The notes below the pieces were generated by a model, which saw nothing but the letters and a program-made list of their open reading frames with translations, did no database searches and was not told the origin of the DNA. Below are positions 1 to 8,363 of a DNA stretch of 12,461 nucleotides, piece after piece. Made by a program: the position numbers and the translations under genes. Location: assembly GCF_000003605.2 (NCBI RefSeq), contig NW_003107591.1, positions 10,729 to 23,189 of the forward strand, in the 5' to 3' direction. The DNA is from Saccoglossus kowalevskii. Taxonomy: Eukaryota > Hemichordata > Enteropneusta > Harrimaniidae. Positions within the stretch are counted from its first letter, which is position 1; each line of letters starts with the position of its first letter.

Positions 1-786
1 TCACATACTAATGTATTTTCAGGCATTTCCTGAACCCTCATCCAATATTTTAACAATTGTTTTGTACCCTGTATTGTAAGAGGGTACCTCTCTAATTCAA
101 TTAAACATGGCAAGTTTGAGGCTCTGCTGTTCACCTTTAATAAAAACTTGCAGAATTTGGTATGTCGTTTTTACATGGGTGTTGTCAAATTCCAAAGCTG
201 TTTTGTGTGGGCAATAATATCACTAGACCATATTTCAGTGCAGTATAAGAGAATTGGTCTAACTACTGCATCAAACATCTTCAAATGAATTCTGAGTGGT
301 GTACAAGTTGCCGAAAATAATAGCTGATTCATTTTGAAGCGGGCCTTAAGAGCTTTGTTTTTTAGGTCTACCTGGGCTTTTTCTAATTTCCCTGTTGTAT
401 TTAAATTTATGCCAAGGTGATGTCACTCTTTCCAGTACATCCTGGTTTATAAAAAAATTATATTTGTCTAGGCGTCTACCTGCTTTGTTAAATATGATTG
501 TTTTAGATTTTTTAATGTTGATCTCCAACTTCCATTTGTGGCAGTATAATTGCATGGAATTAATCGCATTCTGAAGACCTGTATTGGTTTCTGAAAAGTC
601 ATCTGCATAAAGTAAACATGGAAGTTGGTTATTTAATAAAGTTGGTGGGTCATTGTGTGATGCATTTATATGACTTTTAATATCATTTAAGTATATATTA
701 AAAAGCAGTGGACTTAGACCATCGCCCTGTCTGATGCCTTTCTCAACAGTAACTAAACATATCAGTACAGAAACCATCAGTGACAT
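1..786 (-). pseudogene. LINE reverse transcriptase fragment, 5'-truncated and frame-broken
   Basis: This is the RT domain of a non-LTR retrotransposon, which in intact copies makes cDNA at a nicked target. Reading from 786 leftward, the first frame shows the block-4 motif GIRQGDGLSPLLFN (about 738-697), the catalytic YADD (609-598) and then GLQNAI...KWKLEINIKKSKTIIF. The frame breaks between about 430 and 419. A different frame continues with HLGIN (419), a region ending ILLYCTEIW, and ERYPL, and runs off the left edge. That second frame has an in-frame stop at 173-171. YADD is followed directly by FSETNTG, where relatives usually have a few hydrophobic residues, so about 3-4 codons may be lost there. 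Upstream of about 760 the RT similarity fades and no earlier RT blocks or endonuclease are visible, as expected for a 5'-truncated insertion. The exact junction and the clade are unresolved. It is an inactive relic. Confidence 0.9.
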
Positions 787-1227
787 GGAAATCGTGTGGT
801 TATCTTTGTCATTGATTCATGTCAATTACTGTCCATGTTATTCTTTATTGGACATGAGATATACATATGATAAAGAAAACAGTCAAAATAAATTCATATT
901 AATTATGGGAAACCACACTCTAGCACTAGCCTTAGCTGTCTGTCTTCTTAAAAAAGAGCTATGAAGAAAAACAAAAAACAAACTATTAGTGTATTAGGTT
1001 AGAATTAGTGATCCTTCTATATTCTGTATTCACCATTGGTTGCAAGGTGTCTTTATTGTTCATTCATATTTATTTTCGATTTGTTTTATATTTTTAAGAT
1101 TATAGTTTTAACATTTTTTTTTTAAGACCCTTTTTATCCTTTCCTAAGGATTGTATGCATCTAATAAATATTATCATGACAAAGAGCCACTGTAAGATGA
1201 AGGACTGAAGGAACAAGTGTTTTCAGT
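787..1227. other. AT-rich non-coding stretch beside the LINE relic
   Basis: I see no gene here. The stretch has A/T runs, including a T-run near 1114-1122, and low CpG. A plus-strand ORF at 734-964 begins inside the LINE relic and has no recognisable domain. On the minus strand 1219-1207 reads as a good polypyrimidine-AG acceptor, but the downstream frames close quickly, so it is not called as an exon. Confidence 0.5.
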
Positions 1228-1678
1228 CGGGCTGGTGAAAATCTCAACTAGCCCTGTGGTCGGTAGATTTAAAAAATTAAATAACAAATATTACTTTTTA
1301 CAAAAATAACAAAATGTCTGTGGATGTAAGATTGTTGTCAAAATTATGTACCTAGAGGTCTGATGCTACCGTTTTGACACATCTATGATAAAACCGAAAA
1401 AATACAGCAAATTATTCCTTAGTGGAAAACTGATTTCAAGTGGATGTTTACCAATGATACTGTCAAACAAGCAGACAGTGCATTATAAACTGTGTGGAGC
1501 AATATATAAATCAGATTTTATTGACTTGAATGAAAGTAACTGGAGTGACACTAATTGAATGAAATGTAATCAAACGATTGAAAATAAATAAAATATTGAA
1601 AACAAACAGGACTGGTAAATTTTTAGCAGGGCGGGCAAGTTTTTAAAGTTACCTGCCCTGTTGTCTGGTAAACATTTT
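1228..1678. repeat. Paired GC-rich modules, probable dispersed repeat
   Basis: Two related modules in direct orientation stand out from AT-rich DNA. Module A (1228-1270) has GGGCTGGT at its start and GCCCTGTGGTCGGTA at its end. Module B (1609-1678) has GGACTGGTAAA at its start and GCCCTGTTGTCTGGTAAA at its end. Each can fold. A pairs GGGCT (1229-1233) with AGCCC (1250-1254). B pairs 1627-1642 with 1645-1660, 13 of 16 positions matching, across a 2-nt spacer. The DNA between them has no ORF of note. The pairing of similar modules suggests the two ends of one mobile or dispersed element, but I cannot name a family. Confidence 0.5.
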
Positions 1679-2254
1679 GACAAATTTTAAACACTGGAAG
1701 AAATATAGATTTTTTTTTTTTTACAATAAAAAGATATCAGAACAATAATAAATTTGAAATTGCTAATAATTGAAATTGAAATTGTTAATAATTAAATGGA
1801 CAAAAACCATTTCCTGAAATCCTTTAAATAAAAGATACTTTTAATGTACAGGTATGCCTATCTGGTAATAAATGGGAAGCATGGATGAAAAGCTTTAACC
1901 ATATATGCAGATTGAGATGACCTTCTTCATGATTCATTTAACTGATTCAATCACACTGACACAATTTTGCTCCTACAGTTTTGTGTTCACACCTATATTT
2001 TGTGTTTGTGACATTCTTCCTGTTTAGCCCTTAGATTTATTCTGACTGTTAAACTTCGGAATTAAGAGAGCACCTAATCCTAAGGCCAAATTTGATTGAA
2101 ATTGAATTGGCCTAAAGGATAGGATAGTATTTAGAAAGTCTGGTTTATTTTGGAAGGCACCATTAAGGCAAACTACTTGGGTATGGAGGCGATTACCTTC
2201 AAAGTAAAGTTCAAGCCTTGCTGAATTGAAAATTATTATTTGGATTTTATTAAT
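1679..2254. other. Non-coding, with one imperfect hairpin at 2077-2120
   Basis: No gene is visible. At 2077-2120 an imperfect inverted repeat pairs ATCCT with AGGAT and AGGCCAA with TTGGCCT around a loop of about a dozen bases. It may be the remnant of a foldback element or chance. The rest is AT-rich with direct AATTGAAATTG-type stutters near 1755-1795. Confidence 0.4.
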
Positions 2255-2404
2255 ATGGATTCATATTTTTGGGATACAGGCAATATTTTGAGAAACGAGA
2301 AACAAATTCCTGTAGGAAAAAAGTATGATGATGGCTGGTATGCCTTGATCCCCTTCAATGATTTTCCTTATGTCTATGCTGTATATAACTACAGATTAAT
2401 GTGA
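2255..2404 (+). CDS. Unassigned short ORF or exon, 49 residues
   Basis: The frame from ATG 2255 to TGA 2404 encodes 49 residues with protein-like composition, rich in Tyr, Asp and Trp. It begins MDSYFWDTG and its middle reads GKKYDDGWYALIPFNDF. Splice-like borders fall inside it: TTTTTGGGATACAG ends at 2279 (acceptor-like) and AT/GTGAGT follows 2400 (a consensus donor). An internal exon 2280-2400 of 121 nt, starting two bases before a codon boundary and ending in phase 2, is therefore possible. I do not recognise the family and see no matching plus-strand partner exon nearby. The minus strand of the same segment also has a good acceptor (polypyrimidine ending at 2309), so orientation is not certain. 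It could be a cryptic exon, a decayed gene piece or chance. Confidence 0.25.
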   Translation: MDSYFWDTGNILRNEKQIPVGKKYDDGWYALIPFNDFPYVYAVYNYRLM

Positions 2405-3660
2405 GTTTAATATAATGGCGGCATTATGGTGTGAATTGTGAGCTCAAGTCCTTGATATACAGAGTACAAATCTATATCCATGTGGTGAACTTAATTGGTG
2501 GTGATTAGCACATGCTGTAAGTTGAATGTATTGTAAACATGCTGTAAATAATGTACAAGAGATTCATATTGCACATGAGGCATAGTGATAGTCTCCACCC
2601 TTTAATTCCTACTGTCCATTATATCTATAAGAACCTAGTATGGAATATTGGGCACATAACTCACATATACATGTATGCAGCATCAACGATTAAATGTTCC
2701 CGGATGAGTTGAGATGGTTTATAAAATTGATTTGACTTAGCAAATGGCCAATTACCCAGGGTAATGTGAGTCAGCCACTACCGGTATATATCAACTATAG
2801 GAATTATAAATTTCCTAATTATAAATAATAAACTTGTTTTGCTCCATCAATGAGGAATCACAAGTGACAAGCCCTAAATGCATCACATTTAACTATTGCA
2901 TCCCTACAATATGACAAAATGCCTGAATGAGAACTCCGCGACACGCAAAGCCATGTACCACACACAAAAATATACACACAGTGTCATACCTATTAATTTC
3001 TCTTAACAATAATTTTTGCAACCACAATAGTTACTGTATATAGTAAATGAGGTTTGCATGTTTCCTGTTTCTATGGCTGAATCTATTCTGTGACTTGAAA
3101 GGACTTGCCAGATCAACTCAAAAATTGATAGCAACAAAACTTAAAATAGAAAAAAAGGATGCATTTGCATTTGTTGAAAGAGTTCTTTATACGCCAGGGC
3201 TAGTCAAAGGACTGCATTAAAGTAACTCTTAGTTGGTGAGAGAAAAGTAAAATACAGCTGCATGGGGCATGTTTGAGTGCATTAATGGTGCCAGCTTTTA
3301 TTGGCTTTGTTAAATAAATAGTTCAAATAAATTGATCATTAGCATTTGTGAACAATATATTTCAGGCAAGAATTTTTTTTTTTATAGATAACTAATATGA
3401 AGCGTTTTTGGAGGAGAATTAGTGAATGAGGCCCTCTAGTGGTGAATATTTACAAATTATAGAGCAGATATATGCAATAATTGAGTCTTTAACAGCCTCA
3501 GCAAAACTATTTACCCTGACAGACATCATGTGTAAACATCTTTGCATTAAAAAATTAACAGCATTCATCGAGAAGGAATTCATGGTAATAACTGTGATTG
3601 GAAATCTTAAAGTTACAAACAAAATATTCACTGACAGAAAAATTGTATATCTCTTGTAAA
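2405..3660. other. Non-coding, with a CTCF-like motif and weak ORFs
   Basis: No gene is supported. The stretch is AT-rich. A TACCGGTA palindrome lies near 2783-2790, and the same word reappears as an insertion in two units of the downstream tandem array. A CTCF-like core (CCACTAGAGGGCC on the minus strand) is at 3430-3442. Overlapping ORFs on both strands at 3419-3670 (83 codons minus, 77 plus) have no recognisable domain, and being open on both strands argues against trusting either. Confidence 0.45.
3430..3442 (-). promoter_or_regulatory. CTCF-like binding motif
   Basis: The minus strand reads CCACTAGAGGGCC, which fits the well-known CTCF core (CCASYAGRKGGC) at its first 12 positions. CTCF is present in bilaterians and marks insulators and loop anchors. 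A single motif match is weak evidence, and such words also occur inside dispersed repeats. Confidence 0.3.
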
Positions 3661-4541
3661 AATAAAGCATTTTACAGTATATACTGCCTGCATACTACTG
3701 TGTATGGAAACCAACCAACAACATAATCTGAAAATAAAGCATTTTACAGTATATACTGCCTGCATACTACTGTGTATGGAAACTAACCAACAAAATAATC
3801 TGAAAATAAAACATTTTACAGTATATACTGCCTGCATAATACTGTGTATGGAAACTACCAACCAACAACATAATCTAAAAAATAAAGCATTTTACAGTAT
3901 ATACTGGCTGCATAATACTGTGTATGGAAACTAACCAACAACATAATCTGAAAATAAAGCATTTTACAGTATATACTGCCTGCATAATACTGTGCATGAA
4001 AACCAACCAACAACATAATCTGAAAATAAAGCATTTTACAGTACCGGTATATACTGCCTGCATAATACTGTGTATGGAAACTAACCAACAACATAATCTG
4101 AAAATAAAGCATTTTACAGTACCGGTATATACTGCCTGCATAATACTGTGTATGGAAACTAACCAACAACATAATCTGAAAATAAAGCATTTTACAGTAT
4201 CTACTGCCTGCATAATACTGTGTATGGAAACTAACCAACAACATAATCTGAAAATAAAGCAATTTACAGTATATACTGCCTGCATAATACTGTGTATGGA
4301 AACTAACCAACAACATAATCTGAAAATAAAGCATTTTACAGTATCTACTGCCTGCATATACTGTGTATGGAAACTAACCAACAACATAATCTGAAAATAA
4401 AGCAATTTACAGTATCTACTGCCTGCATAATACTGTGTATGGAAACTAACCAACAACATAATCTGAAAATAAAGCATTTTACAGTATCTACTGCCTGCAT
4501 AATACTGTGTATGGAAACCAACAAACAACATAATCTGAAAA
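3661..4541. repeat. 72-bp tandem array, 12 units
   Basis: Units start at 3661, 3733, 3805, 3881, 3953, 4025, 4103, 4181, 4253, 4325, 4396 and 4468. Spacing is 72 bp except 76 (unit 3), 78 (units 6 and 7) and 71 (unit 10). Each unit has AATAAA (AATAAAA in unit 3), then CATTTTACAG or CAATTTACAG, then an ACTG-rich core, then GTATGGAAAC and CCAACAACATAATCTG, with minor changes. In most early units the core CAGTATATACTG is a perfect 12-bp palindrome, and ACAGTAT can also pair with ATACTGT about 14 bases on. Units 6 and 7 share an ACCGGT insertion. Units 8, 10, 11 and 12 share CTACTG, and units 9 and 11 share CAATTTAC. This sharing points to copying of units by unequal exchange or slippage. Because 72 is divisible by 3, long ORFs arise on both strands; they are by-products. 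Confidence 0.97.
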
Positions 4542-6273
4542 TGGGACCGTGGGACGATCCAGTTCCTGATCATATGCTTTGAAGGTGAACAAGACATAAT
4601 GTCTCATGAGATTTCATGTAGAGCAATAAACTATCATGGGATACCAAATAAATACACAATACATGTCAAGTGAAATAATAAAAAAACCCAGGGGGAATTA
4701 TCCACATAACAAAAGCAAGGAATTATGGTTGTAATATATTAAGCCATATACAATGTAATGATCGATATAAACAGGGTAATTGCTTATACTATATATTGAT
4801 ACACAAACTACAATCACAATTCAGTGCATGCAGGATAATATAAAAAGAAAAAACATTTTTATGTGGATTTGTTGTTTTATGAACAAAAAAACAATTGATT
4901 CTTTTGTTACGGTAATTTTGCATATTTACTTGGTTTTAATTTAGTGTACAGATCGAGTTAAACATTTGTCAACGTTCATTAATTTTGTCCCTAATTTTTT
5001 TTTTTTATTTTTATTTTGCCTATGACTTGTAGCTAATAAGAAATTATGTCTATCTGGACCAAAAATTATTAAAAAATTAAAGTACATAAAAGCAAACAAA
5101 ATGTTCTAGCAAAATATGAGAATACAATGTTTCAGTTATAGGTTTGCTTTTAAGCCTAAATTGCAGTGACACCTAAGTTGTGCAGTTAACCATCTGAGCA
5201 ACTATTTCCTCAATGCAATTTACATGTAGCACTAAAAAAATCAATATTTTTTAAGCCTCTTGGCAAAAAAAAACAGCACAGTTGTCCAGCAGTGAATTTG
5301 CCTAAAAGGAAACCATGATTTACAGGTTTTGGATCAATAATTTTACAAAATCTAGCAGATGTTTTTTTTATTAATAGGAGTATTCTGTGAAGTTCATAAT
5401 GACTGCAAACTGTGCAAGGATTACAGTTCAGAAGGGTTAACTGATTGCTGTCAATTAAGCAAGTATCTCTCAATGGGCTAGAATACATACAAAAGTTGAA
5501 TATATTGGCTATTCACGTAGATTTCTTTATCACAGTGAACATACAGGTATTTGACAAGGAAGCAAACTTGTCATAAATCAGTGAATAATTTATAATGCAG
5601 TTAGAAATTTTAGCGGACATATAATATATTTTTATTTCCAGGAAATAATTGTCGATATACAGCAGGTGTCATTATTTATTGAAATAACCTAGACGGAGTT
5701 CATTACTGAAAAATTGCAAAGTTGCAACATCGCTTTACTAATGTTTAAATAATGAATGACATTTATATTAGATGAATATCCCAAACATATTTTGACGTTT
5801 TGGAAAAATGTTTTCAGCAGCATATCCATTATTGTAATTATATGCAGATGTGGTTCAGCTTAATTACCTTAATTCACACAACTGAAAAGCCTCAATACAG
5901 AACATATGTATATGCCATGTTCTTTGCCATACATTACAATGCACTCAGCTATACTTATGGTGCTCACTCTCCCATAGTGTTCATTCGTGTATTAACCAAC
6001 AAATATGACAATGTAAAACATGTATTTAAAATAGAAAATACATGTAGTACAAATCAGACTTTAAATATAATTTCATAATAAATTGAAGAATATGACAATA
6101 TTTAAAATAAGAAATAGATTTGATTATTGCAGTAAAGCAAGATATATTCAAACTCTTTTTCCAAGTTAACACATGTGCTTGTGTCACTGACTTCTGCTTC
6201 ATCTCTCATAAGTGACTGAAGCTTAACTCTGTGAAAGCCAAAAGAAGATTTGATTATGAGCCCAAAACAAACT
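4542..6273. other. AT-rich non-coding stretch
   Basis: No gene or element is supported. CpG is very rare (4 in 4741-5220). There are several homopolymer runs, for example T-runs at 4995-5007 and A-runs near 5264-5273. ORFs of 92 codons at 5210-5488 (minus) and 5800-6078 (plus) show no known motif and look like chance openings. The stretch is consistent with intron sequence. Confidence 0.5.
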
Positions 6274-6277
6274 TTTT

Positions 6278-6483
6278 CAATTATATTCATGTAATTATTC
6301 ATAGAAAAAAATAAATTTGTTTAATATAAATCAACAATAATTCAGTATCAACCAACAACAACAGAATTTTTCCAAATTTTCAATGATATTCATGTAATTA
6401 TTCATAAAAAAAATCAATTGGTTTAATATAAATCAACAATAATTCAGTATCAACCAACAATAACAGAATTTTTCCCAATATTT
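6278..6483. repeat. 103-bp tandem duplication, two copies
   Basis: The segment starting CAATTATATTCATGTAATTA at 6278 recurs at 6381 as CAATGATATTCATGTAATTA. The two copies stay aligned through AATATAAATCAACAATAATT and a shared AGAATTTTTCC tail, with only scattered changes such as a CAACAACAACAG versus CAACAATAACAG difference. The copies are recent enough to align by eye without large gaps. There is no coding content. Confidence 0.9.
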
Positions 6484-6574
6484 TGATGGCTTTTTTTCCC
6501 TCCAAAATTGTCTTTGTTAATATATAGGGCCATCATCTGAATCTCAAAGTTTATTGAGCCCCAACCTGTCTGGG

Positions 6575-6642
6575 ATTCTAACGAAAATGCATAGATCTGA
6601 TTGGATGCACATCTAAATCATGCGTCCAATTAGAGTTAGAAT
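6575..6642. repeat. Nested inverted repeat inside the MITE-like element
   Basis: The outer arms ATTCTAAC (6575-6582) and GTTAGAAT (6635-6642) are perfect complements. The inner arms ATTGGATGC (6600-6608) and GCGTCCAAT (6622-6630) match at 8 of 9 positions, with the remaining pair able to form G-U. The left internal loop is 17 nt and the right 4 nt. Confidence 0.65.
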
Positions 6643-6825
6643 AACATGTGACAATTGGTCTTGGTCATAAACGAAATGTAGTGTTGTGTTCCCGATCACA
6701 AAGAATTGCAAGTATTGTTTCAACTCCTAAAGTCTTATCAGTTCATAGACTTACCCTAGAAATGTACCATAAATACAGTTGCTATGTTTTCAAATGTGTG
6801 ATGGTTGAAAATCTATGTTCATATT

Positions 6826-6848
6826 TTTATTTATTTATTTATTTATTT
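6826..6848. repeat. (TTTA)n microsatellite
   Basis: There are five perfect TTTA units followed by TTT. The tract lies inside the MITE-like element. Confidence 0.95.
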
Positions 6849-6877
6849 GTTGCTACATCACATCAGGGGCTCAATAA

Positions 6878-7074
6878 GTAATTAGGAGCTGCAACAAAAT
6901 TATTGGAATATTGTACTGAGAGCATATAAATTGCATCACGCACAAGAATATTATCGCGCATTTTATGGTGGCAGTTTTTCAAAGCTGTGTTTCTTTAGTG
7001 TAGTAAAATAGGAAAACAAATTCATATTATAATATTGAATTGATCAAATTACTTGGATTTTTAGCCGTCAAGTA
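6878..7074. other. Short AT-rich spacer
   Basis: I see nothing beyond AT-rich sequence. TTGGATTTTTAG ending at 7064 could act as a weak acceptor for the ORF that follows. Confidence 0.4.
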
Positions 7075-7245
7075 ATGTCAACTCAATCTTTGACTGGGAA
7101 GAAAATCTTCTTCTATAACAATGTTGTTCGAGATGCAGCTATAACGAGCAATTTGACTAGACAATGCATTGTAGAAAATATCTTTAGTATTGACAGAGAG
7201 GGCACACTTAAATATATGTTAGCGATACAGCATCTGCCAAGATGA
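7075..7245 (+). CDS. Unassigned 56-residue ORF
   Basis: ATG 7075 to TGA 7245 encodes 56 residues, starting MSTQSLTGKKIFFYNNVV and ending YMLAIQHLPR. The frame is also open for about ten codons upstream of the ATG. Composition is balanced and protein-like for such an AT-rich region, with no transmembrane run. I recognise no family. A weak acceptor lies just upstream (ends 7064), and a donor-like GCG/GTGAGG (GTGAGG at 7250-7255) lies just past the stop, so a clean internal exon is not supported in this frame. It may be a small gene, an exon remnant or chance. Confidence 0.2.
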   Translation: MSTQSLTGKKIFFYNNVVRDAAITSNLTRQCIVENIFSIDREGTLKYMLAIQHLPR

Positions 7246-8012
7246 AGCGGTGAGGCAATGGCCAAATAAATAAACAAAATTTTTAGGACAATAGAGAACT
7301 AGAGAAAAACAATCCAGCACTCTATATCTGGTGCCGTCTCTGCATATAGACACCACCTGAAAATGCCTGTCAATTCATACTGAGTCTGACCAATCAATCA
7401 AAGAAATTAGATGTGTTATGTGATAAAAACCATCTTACATCTTACACATGGCATCTCCATCAATAGGGAAACTTATGCTCTGTTGTACAGCAAAGTTTAC
7501 AAATTGTCACCCTGATGCTCACATACCCTATTAAAAATGTTAATGGCTCAGGATTTTCTAGCTTTAGTAAACAAGTGTGCAGTAGAGAATCAACAATTTT
7601 TTCTTGCGATCATGTTACAAGTTTGTTTTTTCTTGTCACCTTCCTGCGCATATTATTTGTCTTTGATATTACCAGTGTGCAGCAAGTAAAAAAGTTCTGC
7701 ATACTTTAGAACATGACAGTTTCTTGTTGCCGCACACTTGTTGCATACACTGCACATCTGCTGTGCATGATATATTTCTATAACATTACAGACTGTTTTG
7801 ACAGATATGAAAACTGCCATAGAATGCCCTCTATAGTTGGAGATGAGAAACACCATATTGTGAACTAATTCAGCATTTCGCAAAGGTATTTTTAAGACAG
7901 GAGGACTTCACTAACTGAAGATTCATTCTGGCAAACACTGAAAAAAATATTCATTTGGAAATATTCCTTGCCACAAATATTCAACAGTTATTACTATACA
8001 TCCCAAAAACTA
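7246..8012. other. Non-coding stretch
   Basis: No gene is supported. ORFs at 7515-7709 (plus) and 7653-7883 (minus) overlap each other and carry no motif. A minus-strand polypyrimidine-AG acceptor near 7940 opens a frame of about 14 codons, but I find no convincing donor after it. Confidence 0.4.
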
Positions 8013-8026
8013 GACTGTCGACAGTC
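8013..8026. repeat. 14-bp perfect palindrome
   Basis: GACTGTCGACAGTC is its own reverse complement. Nearby AACTAGA (8008-8014) has a complementary TCTAGTT at 8113-8119, so the palindrome could sit at one end of a short foldback repeat of about 110 bp. That extension is tentative. Confidence 0.6.
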
Positions 8027-8220
8027 CTCAGGCCTAATGTAATTTGATTGGAAATGCAAACCATTTTACGCAAGGAACTTTAGCACCGAGAGACTGTCCC
8101 CATCTGCAGGTTTCTAGTTGATATGATTAATTTATAGTTGATGCAGACGTCACAAAATAAATTATATTAACATAATGTACCATTATGCAAATTTACCCTT
8201 AAATGCATTGGTTAAGATAT

Positions 8221-8230
8221 CGCGATCGCG
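8221..8230. repeat. CpG-rich palindrome CGCGATCGCG
   Basis: This is a perfect 10-bp palindrome with four CpGs inside an otherwise CpG-poor region. It lies in a locally GC-richer patch (about 8220-8410) that also holds an octamer-like ATTTGCAT near 8319-8326. It could be a small regulatory patch; nothing else supports that. Confidence 0.5.
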
Positions 8231-8343
8231 TATAGTATAGTCAAAACAAACTTTGCGGCAACCCCTGACCTTTTTCACGATTGGCCACGATAAAACGATA
8301 GACATCTGCACGACTATTCATTTGCATATGAAAGTACTTGGAT

Positions 8344-8363
8344 CTGGTAAGAAATCTTACCAG
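8344..8363. repeat. 20-bp near-palindromic hairpin
   Basis: CTGGTAAGA (8344-8352) and TCTTACCAG (8355-8363) are perfect complements around a 2-nt AA spacer. Each arm contains a 5' splice-site-like GGTAAG word, one per strand. Confidence 0.75.

Larger units (their letters stand above)
6554..6874. mobile_element. MITE-like element, 321 bp, TA-flanked inverted ends
   Basis: TTGAGCCCC at 6554-6562 is matched by its exact reverse complement GGGGCTCAA at 6866-6874. TA stands immediately outside on both sides (6552-6553 and 6875-6876). Counting the flanking bases, the inverted match is 12 bp (6551-6562 and 6866-6877). TA target duplication and short inverted ends are the signature of Tc1/mariner-type DNA elements; assigning this copy to that superfamily is inference, because no transposase is present. 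Inside is a nested foldback at 6575-6642 and a (TTTA)n microsatellite. A different DNA transposon superfamily or chance inverted words remain possible. Confidence 0.55.

Noticed and set aside
734-964. Plus-strand 76-codon ORF
   Set aside because: It overlaps the antisense of the LINE reverse transcriptase at its start and has no recognisable features.
3419-3670. Overlapping plus and minus ORFs of 77 and 83 codons before the array
   Set aside because: Both strands open over the same stretch, with no domain and no splice support. The plus ORF ends just before the first AATAAA of the array, which is suggestive but can be chance.
3704-4597. Long ORFs on both strands across the tandem array, up to 240 codons
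   Set aside because: The 72-bp period is a multiple of three, so one open unit stays open when repeated. Both strands are open, indels of 4 and 1 bp shift the frame, and start and end fall at array borders.
7900-7940. Possible minus-strand exon after the acceptor near 7940
   Set aside because: In phase with exon 1 for 14 codons, then a stop, with no good donor before it.
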